The notes below the pieces were generated by a model. The model saw nothing but the letters and a program-made list of their open reading frames with translations. It had not been told where the DNA came from and made no database searches. A stretch of DNA of 64,000 nt, taken from contig CATKXR010000001.1 of the NCBI GenBank assembly GCA_949840805.1, positions 1-64,000 on the forward strand, written 5' to 3'. The translations under genes and the position numbers were made by a program. Of the stretch, positions 17,165 to 26,203 are shown in pieces (the stretch's first letter is position 1; each line of letters starts with the position of its first letter). This DNA comes from an uncultured Lachnospiraceae bacterium. Lineage in GTDB: Bacteria; Bacillota; Clostridia; Lachnospirales; Lachnospiraceae.

Positions 17165-18847
17165 TCATCCTTTTCTTAACTGGAACCGCTGTACCAGCAT
17201 CTTCATTTCCTCTGCCTGGACATTCAGATCCCTTGCCGTACCTGCCGACTTTTCTGCAGTGGCCGCATTGGTCTGAACCACATTGGAGATCTGCTCCATG
17301 CCCTCGGTAAGCTGGGACAGGGATTCCGCCTGCCCAATGGCAGATTCCGCAATCCGACCCACCAGCTCCGTAGACCGCCTGGCGCCTAAAACACCTGTGG
17401 CAAGCGACTGGGTCGTATCGGTGGACAAAGCAGTACCATGGGCCACCAGCTTCATAGAAGTCTCAATCAGCTTGGTTATGTCCTTTGCTGCAACAGAACT
17501 CTTGGTGGCAAGGCTCTGCACCTCGTCCGCCACCACAGCAAACCCCTTGCCTGCCGCGCCTGCGCGGGCTGCCTCGACCGCCGCGTTCAAAGCCAGGATA
17601 TTGGTCTGGAAGGAAATATCTTCAATGGTCTTGATGATGCCGCTGATCTGCTTGGAAGATTTGGAGATGTCTTCCATGGCGACCGTGAGCTGTTCCATCT
17701 TCTGGTTGCATACGGTAAGCTGCTCCGTAGCGTCAATGGAACACTGCCTGGCATCCTTGGCATCCTCGGAAGTAGAATTCACCTGATGGGATAATTCCTG
17801 GATACTGGCGGAAAGTTCTTCCACAGCCGAAGCCTGGGCAACGGCCCCGTCAGAGAGGACCTGGGCGTCTGACGCCATCTGCTCTGACTCTGCCGAAACA
17901 TGCCCCGATGTCTGGTTAATCCGGGAAAGCGCATGGTTTAAAGAATCAAGAATCTGCTTCATGGCCTGCTGGATGGGACGGAACTCACCGCGGTAATCGT
18001 CACCGATAACCTGATCCATCTTGCCGTCCGCCATCTGGGCCAGCTTGGAATCAATGTCATGAATATATTTTTTCAGTTCATTTTTCGTGTCGTAAATGGA
18101 TGCCACTAACATACCGATCTCCGAAGTGTCCGGCTCTAAGGGGAACTCGGCAGAAAGATTGCCCTGGGAAATCTCTCCCACCTGATCCCGAATCACAAAA
18201 ATCGGCTTTAATATCTTATTTTTCGTCACTGCCATGACAATAACCTGCATAGCCGCAACAATTATTACTGCAACGAATATAAGCAGCCGAATGATCTCCG
18301 CTTTCAGCTTCAGATCCTTTACCTTGGATAAAGTCCTGTTCTCAAGCGCAGACAGAAACTGCTCTTTTAAAGCGTTGATCTTTGTAACGGAATTTTCATA
18401 TTCCAGACCGTACACGGAAGCAACGGCCGCCTCTATATTGCCCTGGTTCACGTTCTCCATGGCCGCTTCCTCCAGGGGAACCAGGTCATTGGACATGGAA
18501 GACATCTCGTCGATCATGGCCTGCTCATTGGCAGTGATTCCGATCTCCTGCATGGCGGCAAGGCCATAGTCACGGTTTTTATCCTCATTGATCTCATCCC
18601 AGTAATTGTTGTAATGGGTCAGATTTCCAGTGGCGGAGTAAGCACGCACCTCATTAGTCAGGGTGGACGACCCGTTCATGAAACGATTCGCATTATAAGT
18701 AAGGTCAAAACGCTCATCATTTGCCAATGAAAGCTGATTACTCACACTGCTGTAATAAAATAAAAACACTGTCATTAACAGCAATGCCAACATGGAAACA
18801 CCATTTAAGATCAAGGTTAGTTTTGACAGATTCATTGCCTTTTTCAT
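17165..18847 (-). CDS. Membrane methyl-accepting chemotaxis protein
   Basis: A classical transmembrane chemoreceptor of 560 aa. It has one membrane helix at about 9-31, a roughly 150-residue extracellular helical-bundle ligand domain, a second membrane helix at about 186-208, a HAMP domain (about 210-265) and a cytoplasmic signalling coiled coil. The signalling tip reads [20 protein letters not shown]. Adaptation and CheA/CheW binding are inferred from the family. Its ligand domain has no recognisable binding motif. The downstream NCS2 permease gene (15 bp) hints at a nucleobase or related ligand. AAGGAGAG precedes the ATG. Confidence 0.9.
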   Translation of the reverse strand: MKKAMNLSKLTLILNGVSMLALLLMTVFLFYYSSVSNQLSLANDERFDLTYNANRFMNGSSTLTNEVRAYSATGNLTHYNNYWDEINEDKNRDYGLAAMQEIGITANEQAMIDEMSSMSNDLVPLEEAAMENVNQGNIEAAVASVYGLEYENSVTKINALKEQFLSALENRTLSKVKDLKLKAEIIRLLIFVAVIIVAAMQVIVMAVTKNKILKPIFVIRDQVGEISQGNLSAEFPLEPDTSEIGMLVASIYDTKNELKKYIHDIDSKLAQMADGKMDQVIGDDYRGEFRPIQQAMKQILDSLNHALSRINQTSGHVSAESEQMASDAQVLSDGAVAQASAVEELSASIQELSHQVNSTSEDAKDARQCSIDATEQLTVCNQKMEQLTVAMEDISKSSKQISGIIKTIEDISFQTNILALNAAVEAARAGAAGKGFAVVADEVQSLATKSSVAAKDITKLIETSMKLVAHGTALSTDTTQSLATGVLGARRSTELVGRIAESAIGQAESLSQLTEGMEQISNVVQTNAATAEKSAGTARDLNVQAEEMKMLVQRFQLRKG

Positions 18848-19001
18848 CTTAGACTCTCCTTTGCTCCTACCTTTTTCTCTTTTTATCTACATTATCTAGT
18901 TTACAAAAATTTTTCAAAAATAGCAACAAAAATTGTAAAAAAAAACTATAAATTTCCTGATTTTCATGACAACCTGCCAACAAGCAGATCAAAACGGCCT
19001 G

Positions 19002-19535
19002 CTATCCTCTGCGTTCTAAGTCCTTTTGCAGGGTCTCCAGGTAATGGACCAGGATATCCCGGCGGGCATGTACCTGAAAATTCTTGTCCACTTCTTCGTA
19101 GGTAAAGCTTTTCCGTCCCCCTTCTTCCATTCTTTTCCAGAACCGGCACAGATCCGAAAAAGGCAGGTAATAGATCTCATCCTCCCCCGTAAAATGCAGG
19201 AGAATAAAGGAAATTCCCCCCTGTTCCTCAAACTCCGCCATAAAACGGATCTGGTGTTCATGGACATTTTGCAGGGGGAAGGTCCGTGCCGCGCATTCCT
19301 TGGCGTCAAAACAGACCGGGATTCCCTGTACTGCGCCTATGTAGTCCACCGTACTCTTCTGGTCAAAGTATGCCAGCGTGATATGGCGGCTCTCCTTGTC
19401 AATGGTAATCGGTGTGATCGGTGTGGGAATCTTCTGGATCAGCGCCAGCTTTTTTTCGCGGTACAGACTGTTGCTGTGGTTGATCATGTCCTCCAAAGTG
19501 GATCCTCTGAGTCCCCTGCTCTTCCATGTTCCCAT
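19002..19535 (-). CDS. recU: Holliday junction resolvase RecU
   Basis: RecU is the Firmicutes resolvase that cleaves Holliday junctions in recombination and chromosome segregation. The 177-aa protein shows the family N-terminus GSTLEDMINHSN, LIQKIPTPITPI, and the PD-(D/E)XK-type active site in STVDYIG and CFDAKE. The C-terminal part is conserved in length. In Bacillus recU sits beside a penicillin-binding protein gene; here it follows clpA by about 95 bp on the same strand. The gap holds GC-rich hairpins (around 19580-19615) without a T-run. Confidence 0.9.
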   Translation of the reverse strand: MGTWKSRGLRGSTLEDMINHSNSLYREKKLALIQKIPTPITPITIDKESRHITLAYFDQKSTVDYIGAVQGIPVCFDAKECAARTFPLQNVHEHQIRFMAEFEEQGGISFILLHFTGEDEIYYLPFSDLCRFWKRMEEGGRKSFTYEEVDKNFQVHARRDILVHYLETLQKDLERRG

Positions 19536-19630
19536 ATTCTGCCTGATCCTTTCCCTTTCCTTATAATTATCCGCCCTTTATGGGCAGCCGTTTAAGGCCG
19601 GTGCCGGCCCGGCCTCTCTCCTGGTCAGCA

Positions 19631-21925
19631 TCACTTTACCACCAGCTTCCCGTCCTTTACATCAAGCACACAGCTCCCGCCGCGCTTTAATTTGCCAAAC
19701 AGCAAAAGCTCCGCCAGCAAAGGCTTTACCTCCCCGGCGATGACCCGGTCGATCTCCCTGGCCCCGTATTCCCTGGTGATGCCTGTCCGCTTCACATGGT
19801 CCGCAGCTTCCTTTGTCACCTCCAGCTTCACCTTTCTGTCCGAAAGCCTGTCCGAAAGCTGAAGAAGCTTCTTGGCAGTAATCAGCCCTGCCATCTCCTC
19901 ATCCATTCCCTTAAACATAATAACCCGGCTTAAACGGTTGCGGAACTCCGGCTGGAATGTCCTTTTTACGGCCCCGTCCAGGGCGTCCATATTTATGGCC
20001 TCCCCTCCAAAGCCGATCCGGCCCTTCCCGATCTGGCTGGCTCCCGCATTGGAAGTCATAATCAGGATAATATTGCGGAAATCTGCTTTTCTTCCCTGAT
20101 TGTCAGATAAAGTGGCATAATCCATCACCTGAAGCAGGACATTGAAGATATCGGGGTGTGCTTTCTCAATCTCATCCAGCAGAAGCACCCCATGGGGATG
20201 GCGGCGGATCTCTTCCGTCAGGATTCCGCCCTCCTCATAACCCACATAGCCTGCCGGCGCCCCGATCAGCTTTGCCACCGTATGCTTTTCCGCATATTCG
20301 CTCATGTCAAAACGTATAAAGGAGACTCCCAGCTCTTTTGCCAAAGCCTTGGAAAGCTCGGTCTTGCCCACTCCCGTAGGACCTACAAACAAAAAGGATG
20401 CCACCGGCTTATCTTCCTCGTTGAGCCCTGCCCTGGAAAACTTGACCGCGTTTGCCACCTGTTCCACAGCCTCATCCTGCCCGTAAATCTGGTTCTTTAA
20501 ATGCTCTTCAAGCAAGGCCAGCTTCTCCGTCTCTTCCTTTTCCACGGTCTGCACCGGGATACGGCAGGTTTTTGCCAGCACCTCGTCAATCAATGCTTTC
20601 CCTACGGTCTGCCGCTTCTGCTCCAGAGGATGGATCCTGCGGTAAGCCCCGGCTTCGTCGATCAGGTCAATAGCCTTATCGGGAAGAAAGCGTTCATTGA
20701 TAAACCGGCTGCTCAGTTCCACCGCGTGCTCCATGACCCCGGCTGAGTATCTGACTTCATGATACTTTTCATAACTGCGCTTCAGGCCCTTTAAGATCTT
20801 CACGGCTTCTTCCTTGGAAGGCTCCCTGACCTCCACGTTCTGGAACCGCCGCACCAGGCTCTTATTCACGGAAAAATATTTCTTGTACTCTTCAAAGGTA
20901 GTGGCTCCGATGAATCGGATGGTTCCTGCCTCCAGATAGGGTTTCAGCAGGTTTGCCACATCTAGGCTGCCGCTGCTCACGGCCCCCGCCCCTACGATAT
21001 TGTGGATCTCATCCAGGTAAAGAATCGGCTGGTCCTCCTCCAAAAGCCCTTCCATAACCTGCTTAAACCGTTTCTCAAAATCGCCCCGGTACTGGGTTCC
21101 AGCTAAAAGCCCGGCTAAATCAAGGGCATACAGGCGGGCGCCGGCCAAAGGCTTTGGCACGTCCTTTTGGATCAGGCGCTGGGCCAGCCCGTAGGCAATC
21201 GCTGTTTTTCCGACGCCCGGCTCCCCGATATGGAGCACATTATTCTTCTCTCTCCGGCAAAGAATCTGGATTGTCCTCTCCAGCTCGTCTTTTCTTCCGA
21301 TCAGAGGATTATGAAGCCGGCAGGTCTGGTTCATATCTTCCACATATTCCAGCCATCTCCGGCCGCCACTAAGCTGGTCATACTCTCTTAAATACTCATC
21401 GTCTTCGTCATCGTCATCCTCCGCAAAGAAACGGTCCCGCCATTCTAAAAGCTTTTTCTTCCTGGAGACATCTCCGTCTTTCTTATCTCCTCCCCGTTCT
21501 TCCGCAAGCCCCTGCCTGGACAATTCCCCTATCACCTCTACCAAATCCACATCCTGCATGGTGAGAAAATACACTCCATAGGAATCCTCCAGGTTGAGAA
21601 TCGCCGATAAAAGATGGCTTACCCCCACTGTTTTCCTGCTGCTGGACATGGCCTGCCCGGTTGCCAGGTAGAGAACCCGTTCCGTATCGCTGCTCAGCCG
21701 CAGCTCATCATCTTTTGCGATCTCCGCATGTTCCTGCAGAAAACCCATCAGATCTTTCCGAAGCTTGTCAATCTGCCCCCCGCCAAGTTCAAATTCCCTC
21801 TGGAAATTCTCATCAAACGTCATTCCGTACAATAAATGTTCCGGCATAAAATAGCGATGGTGCTTCTCCCTGACCAGCAATACCGCGCACTCCATCACCC
21901 TCTGCATATTTTTTGTAAATTCCAT
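19631..21925 (-). CDS. clpA: ATP-dependent Clp protease ATP-binding subunit ClpA
   Basis: ClpA is the AAA+ unfoldase that feeds substrates into ClpP. The protein has a Clp-N domain (about 1-145), an acidic linker (EDDDDEDDEY, 169-178), a first AAA module with Walker A GEPGVGKT at 234-241 and a second with GPTGVGKTE near residue 515. The ClpP-docking loop IGF is seen in GRIGFGGEA. The 764-aa length fits ClpA and there is no ClpB/ClpC middle domain. clpS lies directly upstream on the same strand, as in proteobacteria. clpP is not in the window. Confidence 0.93.
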   Translation of the reverse strand: MEFTKNMQRVMECAVLLVREKHHRYFMPEHLLYGMTFDENFQREFELGGGQIDKLRKDLMGFLQEHAEIAKDDELRLSSDTERVLYLATGQAMSSSRKTVGVSHLLSAILNLEDSYGVYFLTMQDVDLVEVIGELSRQGLAEERGGDKKDGDVSRKKKLLEWRDRFFAEDDDDEDDEYLREYDQLSGGRRWLEYVEDMNQTCRLHNPLIGRKDELERTIQILCRREKNNVLHIGEPGVGKTAIAYGLAQRLIQKDVPKPLAGARLYALDLAGLLAGTQYRGDFEKRFKQVMEGLLEEDQPILYLDEIHNIVGAGAVSSGSLDVANLLKPYLEAGTIRFIGATTFEEYKKYFSVNKSLVRRFQNVEVREPSKEEAVKILKGLKRSYEKYHEVRYSAGVMEHAVELSSRFINERFLPDKAIDLIDEAGAYRRIHPLEQKRQTVGKALIDEVLAKTCRIPVQTVEKEETEKLALLEEHLKNQIYGQDEAVEQVANAVKFSRAGLNEEDKPVASFLFVGPTGVGKTELSKALAKELGVSFIRFDMSEYAEKHTVAKLIGAPAGYVGYEEGGILTEEIRRHPHGVLLLDEIEKAHPDIFNVLLQVMDYATLSDNQGRKADFRNIILIMTSNAGASQIGKGRIGFGGEAINMDALDGAVKRTFQPEFRNRLSRVIMFKGMDEEMAGLITAKKLLQLSDRLSDRKVKLEVTKEAADHVKRTGITREYGAREIDRVIAGEVKPLLAELLLFGKLKRGGSCVLDVKDGKLVVK

Positions 21926-22003
21926 TCTGTCATCCTGTCCTTTATGCGCAACGGTTCAGACAGGATATTCTCCTGTCCGGACCGCAGACTATGTTCACGT
22001 TGT

Positions 22004-22306
22004 TTAAGGCATACAGACTGCCTCCACCTTCAGGGGATACTTTTCTTCCCGCGCCCACTGCACTGCTTCCATCGCCTTGGTCCTGGCAATATCCCTTGGA
22101 TAGATCCCTGCCACCGCATGGCTGCCCGTGTGGATATTCATCATGAGGGCAACCGCCTCCTCCTCTTCTTTATCAAATATTTGGATCAGTACCTCCACGA
22201 CAAAATCCATAGGAGTAAAATCATCATTGTAAATCAGAACCTGGTACTGCCTGGGTACTCTGACCTGGCTCTTCGTCTGGCCTTTGATTCCTTCCTTTAC
22301 CGCCAT
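22004..22306 (-). CDS. clpS: ClpS adaptor for N-end rule substrates
   Basis: ClpS binds proteins with destabilising N-terminal residues and delivers them to ClpA. The 100-aa protein has the core QVLIYNDDFTPMDFVVEVL, in which the Asn-Asp pair forms the N-degron pocket, and the conserved second helix with MMNIHTGS. The last residues (KVEAVCMP) match the family end. A short Gln/Lys-rich N-terminus would insert into ClpA. It lies 78 bp upstream of clpA, which supports a shared transcript. Confidence 0.93.
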   Translation of the reverse strand: MAVKEGIKGQTKSQVRVPRQYQVLIYNDDFTPMDFVVEVLIQIFDKEEEEAVALMMNIHTGSHAVAGIYPRDIARTKAMEAVQWAREEKYPLKVEAVCMP

Positions 22307-22464
22307 ATTGTATTTCTCCTTCCTGTCTTGTGGTTACACTTGTCCTGCCGGCCTGTTATTCCGGTCCGGCTTTATTAAATACAGCAGTTGAAACAAGGCA
22401 TCTTCCTGCTCTTTCCGGCAAATCATTTTGCTTTCGGGCATAAAAATTGCGCGGCAGGAAAATC

Positions 22465-23223
22465 TCACAAAGAAAGCATCTGTCCTTCCTGGCATATCAT
22501 GGTTAATTCCCCGTCTGCAATGCGGTAGGCATTCCCGTACAGAGTCTCATGCCCATCGGCACACAGGATATAGCTGCCATCCTCCAGGGCATAAAATATC
22601 TTCCCCATGCTGTCCGGATAGGTGATCTGTTCCATCAGGCGCAGGCCGTCCAAAGTATAATCCTTCACCATTTGGTAATGGGGAAGAATATTATGTCTTG
22701 TCAGGCCCAGCCCATCCAAATACCGTTCATATCCCGGATCTTTTGCCTCTCCGGCAAGCTCCGGCTGGGCATAAACCACATCTGCGCAATTCATGCTCCC
22801 GGCACTGATCCCCATCACCACGCCCTCGAAACCAAAAAGCTTCTCCTTCAGCCCGATCTGCCGGAAAAACCGGTTCTGTGTCGGCACATGGCCGCCTCCT
22901 AAAATCACCACATCGCTAAGGCCAAGCCACTCTGAAATCTTTTCTTTTGTCGCTTCCTCCACAAGCCGCATGGCTTTTACATCCATGCGGCTGGCTGCAA
23001 ACACCCGGGAAAAATACTCCTCCATCTCCCGGTTCTTCTCTTTCTCATCCGGAGTTGCCGTAATCAGCAATACCTGAGGCATCTTCGGACATGCGTTCCG
23101 AAAACGCTCCAAAAACCCATTCTTCTCCGTAAACGGCCCTGTCACCCATTCTCCGGCTTCCTGGAAAGAAGCATCCGGACTGCTGGTAAGAAAAACCGTT
23201 TTTTTTCTGTTGTTCTGTTTCAT
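22465..23223 (-). CDS. S51 family peptidase (PepE/cyanophycinase-like)
   Basis: This serine peptidase of the class I glutaminase-like fold is predicted to hydrolyse Asp-containing dipeptides (PepE type) or similar. The nucleophile lies in MGISAGSMN, and an upstream VILGGGHVPTQ loop is typical. Cyanophycinase activity is less likely because no cyanophycin synthetase is visible. The start at 23223 (252 aa) has GGAGG 8 nt upstream; an ATG 27 bases further out has none. The 3' gene on this strand, clpS, begins about 160 bp on. Confidence 0.8.
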   Translation of the reverse strand: MKQNNRKKTVFLTSSPDASFQEAGEWVTGPFTEKNGFLERFRNACPKMPQVLLITATPDEKEKNREMEEYFSRVFAASRMDVKAMRLVEEATKEKISEWLGLSDVVILGGGHVPTQNRFFRQIGLKEKLFGFEGVVMGISAGSMNCADVVYAQPELAGEAKDPGYERYLDGLGLTRHNILPHYQMVKDYTLDGLRLMEQITYPDSMGKIFYALEDGSYILCADGHETLYGNAYRIADGELTMICQEGQMLSL

Positions 23224-23681
23224 CGCCCCATCCTCCGCTTTTCTGCTCATTTTAAGCTGTCAGGCCGCAGCCTGTCCTTTTATGTCCCGGCTCTTTCCAT
23301 CAATAACACCTCGTTTTTCTGGTTCCTTCTCAATTGCCTGTTAAGCAATTGCTCTTATTATACCACAGAAAGTCCATAACGAAAATGGGATTTCTGTTTT
23401 TGTTGTAAACTTTGTCCCGGGAGCCGTATGAAAGTAACCTGTCATATAGCTTTACGGGTCGCAGTCATGGAACACACAGCTCCTTGATAATAAATAAACC
23501 GAGGGATTTTCGTTATAAAAACCTCTCGGCTATGTAAAAATATCCTGTCCGATATATGGTATTGTTGATTTTTTAATATCGATATCATAAGAAAAATTCT
23601 GTGCTGTAAAAAATCAAATTCATTTCTGCCTTTTCCGTGGCCTGTTTTTGATCAACATCATATACAGAAACGTTGAAATTC
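23224..23681. other. Intergenic region, 458 bp
   Basis: No gene is seen. It contains a TATAAT (23357-23362, minus strand) that could serve the S51 peptidase, a CAATTGC/GCAATTG hairpin (23331-23351), and a terminator-like hairpin for the macrodomain gene (23485-23530). The rest is AT-rich without clear structure. Confidence 0.4.
23485..23530 (-). terminator. Probable terminator of the macrodomain gene
   Basis: On the minus strand CCGAGAGG pairs with CCCTCGG (one bulge) around a loop, followed by TTTATTTATTATC. It lies about 150 bases after the macrodomain stop codon. Confidence 0.5.
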
Positions 23682-24464
23682 TCAAACATACAAAATAGAT
23701 TTATAAATGTCAAAATCTTCCTGCTTGAAAACATTAAAAATGACCTTTTCTATCTGTGTGTCCGTCTGTAAAAACTCTGAAACTGTCTGCACGGCAATCT
23801 CAGCCGCTTTTTTCTGTGGGAAATGATATTCCCCCGTGGAAATACAGCAGAAAGCAATGCTTTTTAGCCCATTACCGGCGGCAAGCTCCAAACATGACCG
23901 ATAGCAGTCCGCAAGCTGCCTGCAATGCTGTTTTGTAAGCTGTCCATGCACAATCGGCCCGACTGTATGCAGGACATAACGGCATGGAAGATTAAAAGCA
24001 GGCGTAATCTTTGCTCTCCCCGTCGGTTCGTCATGTCCCTGCTCTGTCATCAGCTCATCACAAGCCAAACGCAGCTGGATACCGCTGACGCTGTGAATGA
24101 TGTTATCTACGCAAGAGTGGCAAGGCACGAAACATCCCCTTAAAGCACTGTTAGCGGCATTTACAATCGCGTCTGCCTTTAATGTTGTAATATCCCCACG
24201 CCAAAGGATAAGCTTATGATTGACAGGTGACGCGGGCAGGACATCACTGTTGGTAATCCCTTTTTCCTCAACCTCCGCACTTAGATATTCGTCCTGCACT
24301 TTTAAAAAATCTTTTCCGATCGGACGAGGAGAGCGTATATTCATAAGGCTTCTAAGAAGCCGTTTCTGTTCCTCTGTATTATCTGGTATTTCCATATTCC
24401 TATATTGCGGCAGTTCGGATAAAAGCTCCTTGATCAGGTATAGTCTTTTTTCGCTGTGTGTCAT
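23682..24464 (-). CDS. Zinc-type macrodomain protein-ADP-ribose hydrolase
   Basis: The 260-aa protein has a helical N-terminal extension (about 1-85) and a macrodomain that binds ADP-ribose. The sequence VNAANSALRGCFVPCHSCVD contains the NAAN loop and the Cys/His cluster of zinc-containing macrodomains. A later CISTGEYHFP loop is typical. In the characterised family, these enzymes remove ADP-ribose from proteins and often sit with a SirTM sirtuin and lipoyl-carrier genes; none of those is adjacent here. The start at 24464 has AAAGGAG 6 nt upstream. A start 117 bases further out adds a hydrophobic stretch unlike the family. Confidence 0.85.
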   Translation of the reverse strand: MTHSEKRLYLIKELLSELPQYRNMEIPDNTEEQKRLLRSLMNIRSPRPIGKDFLKVQDEYLSAEVEEKGITNSDVLPASPVNHKLILWRGDITTLKADAIVNAANSALRGCFVPCHSCVDNIIHSVSGIQLRLACDELMTEQGHDEPTGRAKITPAFNLPCRYVLHTVGPIVHGQLTKQHCRQLADCYRSCLELAAGNGLKSIAFCCISTGEYHFPQKKAAEIAVQTVSEFLQTDTQIEKVIFNVFKQEDFDIYKSILYV

Positions 24465-24822
24465 GGCAGTCTCCTTTCTTTCCGTCCCTTTGCAGGCGGC
24501 CTCAACTTTTAATCCTTTGCGGCCTGTTTTTACCGTCTGCAATAATAATAGACCCGTAAAGAAAAAATGTAAAGCAAGCACTTTATTGTGCCATAGTTAC
24601 CAAAAAGAAACTATTGTGAAGAAGCGGGGGATTCATGGAAAAAACAAGCAGACAAAAATGAATAACGAAATAAAACGCCCGGAAATGGCATTCTGTAAGC
24701 CGCCATTCCCCGGGCGTTTCCATGATTCCAATCGTTTTCTCCGGGATTTACGGTTCCCTGCACGCTCCGAAAATCCCGGTGTCCGATACCAATCCGTTCA
24801 TATATTATGCAGCCTGTAAAAA
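24465..24822. other. Intergenic region, about 360 bp
   Basis: No gene is seen apart from the tiny ORF next door. The main feature is the GC-rich hairpin at 24673-24719, listed as a terminator. Confidence 0.4.
24660..24719 (-). terminator. Intrinsic terminator of the peptide operon
   Basis: AAACGCCCGG and AAATGGC (24673-24689) pair with GCCATT and CCGGGCGTTT (24702-24719) with a small internal bulge. On the minus strand the stem is followed by TTTTATTTCGTTATTCATTTTT. It lies about 220 bases after the M20 amidohydrolase stop. Confidence 0.75.
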
Positions 24823-24951
24823 TCAGCTTTCTTCTCTTAAAATTTCACCAGTATACTCGATTCCTTCCAAAAGCGGATATCCCAGAGTTCCATGTGCAAA
24901 CCAGTATGAAAACTGCCGGACAGCTCCGCTTACATATGTGTTAATCTTCAT
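24823..24951 (-). CDS. Small overlapping ORF, 42 aa
   Basis: This ORF starts inside the last codons of the M20 amidohydrolase gene (11-bp overlap) and reads MKINTYVSGAVRQFSYWF onward. I do not recognise it. The frame contains a plausible folded-domain composition with aromatic residues, and the next in-frame stretch past its TGA also looks protein-like, so it may be a remnant. No good ribosome binding site is seen. It may not be expressed. Confidence 0.2.
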   Translation of the reverse strand: MKINTYVSGAVRQFSYWFAHGTLGYPLLEGIEYTGEILREES

Positions 24952-26149
24952 CTGCCACCTGCCAGGTTTCCTTCTGGGCGTCCAGAAGATACTGCACATA
25001 GAAGGCCGCTCCGTTCACCAGAGCGTCCTCATCCAGGTCAAACCTCTCGTGATGAAGGGAATAGCAGCAGTCCTTTGCCTCGTTCCTGCACCCCACAAAA
25101 GCGTAGACTCCCGGAAATTGTTCCAGGAAATAGGCGAAGTCCTCTCCGCCCGGGGTGCCGGCATATTTGGCCAGCCCGGCCTCTCCCAGAATCTTTTTGA
25201 CGGAACCGGCCGCGATCTGGCTGCATCGCTCATCATTGATGGTGGCAGGAATGTCCGAATAATAGTCAAACTCATAAGAAGCCCTGTGAGCCTCACAGGT
25301 GTTTTTGATAATCCGCTCAATCATACCTGGCAGCTCCTTCTGCAGCTTCGGGTTAAAGGTTCTCACCGTACCGCTTAACTCAGCCGTCTCCGCAAAAATA
25401 TTGGCCAGGGTGCCTGAGTGGAACGTGCAGATACTGACCACCACCGTATCCATAGGGCTGGCTTCCCGGCTGGCAATGCTCTGAAGGGCATCCACCACCT
25501 TGGCCCCTACATAAATGGGGTCCACGGCATAGTGAGGCATGGCCCCATGGCCGCTTTTTCCGATAATCTTGATATTCATAAAAGCCGCCGACGTGTAGCG
25601 CGGCCCGGGATCCACGGAAATGGTTCCGCATTCCAGCATAGGCAGAAGATGCATGCCCGCAACGGTGTCAAGCTTTCCCACCTTCCCCGTCTCCAGCATC
25701 TTTACTGCCCCGTTGGTGCGCTCCTCCGCCGGCTGAAAGATCAGCTTCACCACACAGTCCAGCTCCTCCTTATGCTCCGCCAGCACCTTTGCCGCCGTAA
25801 GAAGCATGCTGATGTGGCCATCGTGGCCGCAGGCATGCATAACCCCCTCATTTTCCGACCGGAAAGGAAGATCCTTTACTTCCTTTATGGGAAGGGCATC
25901 AATGTCGCATCGCAGCCCGATAACCGGATGGTCTTTTCTTCCCTTTATGGTGGCAATGGTGCCTGTGCCTGCCACCTCCTCCCAGCTTATCCCCATGGCG
26001 GTCAGCTCCTTTCGGATCCGTGCAGCCGTCCTCTCCTCCTGCCAGCTCAGTTCCGGATGCCTGTGGAACTCCCTGCGCATGGCTATGGCATAATCTTTGT
26101 ACTTCCCCACTTCCTCCATTACCTTCATCATATCCTCCATTCCGTGCAT
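24941..26149 (-). CDS. M20-family amidohydrolase
   Basis: This is a zinc-dependent amidohydrolase of the hippurate/N-acyl-amino-acid/AbgB type. It carries the HACGHDGH metal motif, QPAEE with the catalytic glutamates, and the C-terminal GGEDFAYFLE. These enzymes cleave N-acyl or amide groups from amino acids in the cytoplasm. At about 400 aa the length is normal. The first ATG (26149) has GGAAG about 13 nt upstream; an ATG seven codons later, with GGAGG 5 nt before it, is an equally good start. It is the last main gene of an operon with the YfcC transporter and the PepT-like protein. Confidence 0.85.
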   Translation of the reverse strand: MHGMEDMMKVMEEVGKYKDYAIAMRREFHRHPELSWQEERTAARIRKELTAMGISWEEVAGTGTIATIKGRKDHPVIGLRCDIDALPIKEVKDLPFRSENEGVMHACGHDGHISMLLTAAKVLAEHKEELDCVVKLIFQPAEERTNGAVKMLETGKVGKLDTVAGMHLLPMLECGTISVDPGPRYTSAAFMNIKIIGKSGHGAMPHYAVDPIYVGAKVVDALQSIASREASPMDTVVVSICTFHSGTLANIFAETAELSGTVRTFNPKLQKELPGMIERIIKNTCEAHRASYEFDYYSDIPATINDERCSQIAAGSVKKILGEAGLAKYAGTPGGEDFAYFLEQFPGVYAFVGCRNEAKDCCYSLHHERFDLDEDALVNGAAFYVQYLLDAQKETWQVADED

Positions 26150-26203
26150 GATTCACAGCACTTCCTTCCAAAATAACACTTTCTGTTTTTTGATAAAGAA
26201 AGA

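Noticed and set aside
24722-25378. 218-aa plus-strand ORF opposite the amidohydrolase
   Set aside because: Overlaps a clear M20 gene and shows no family features.
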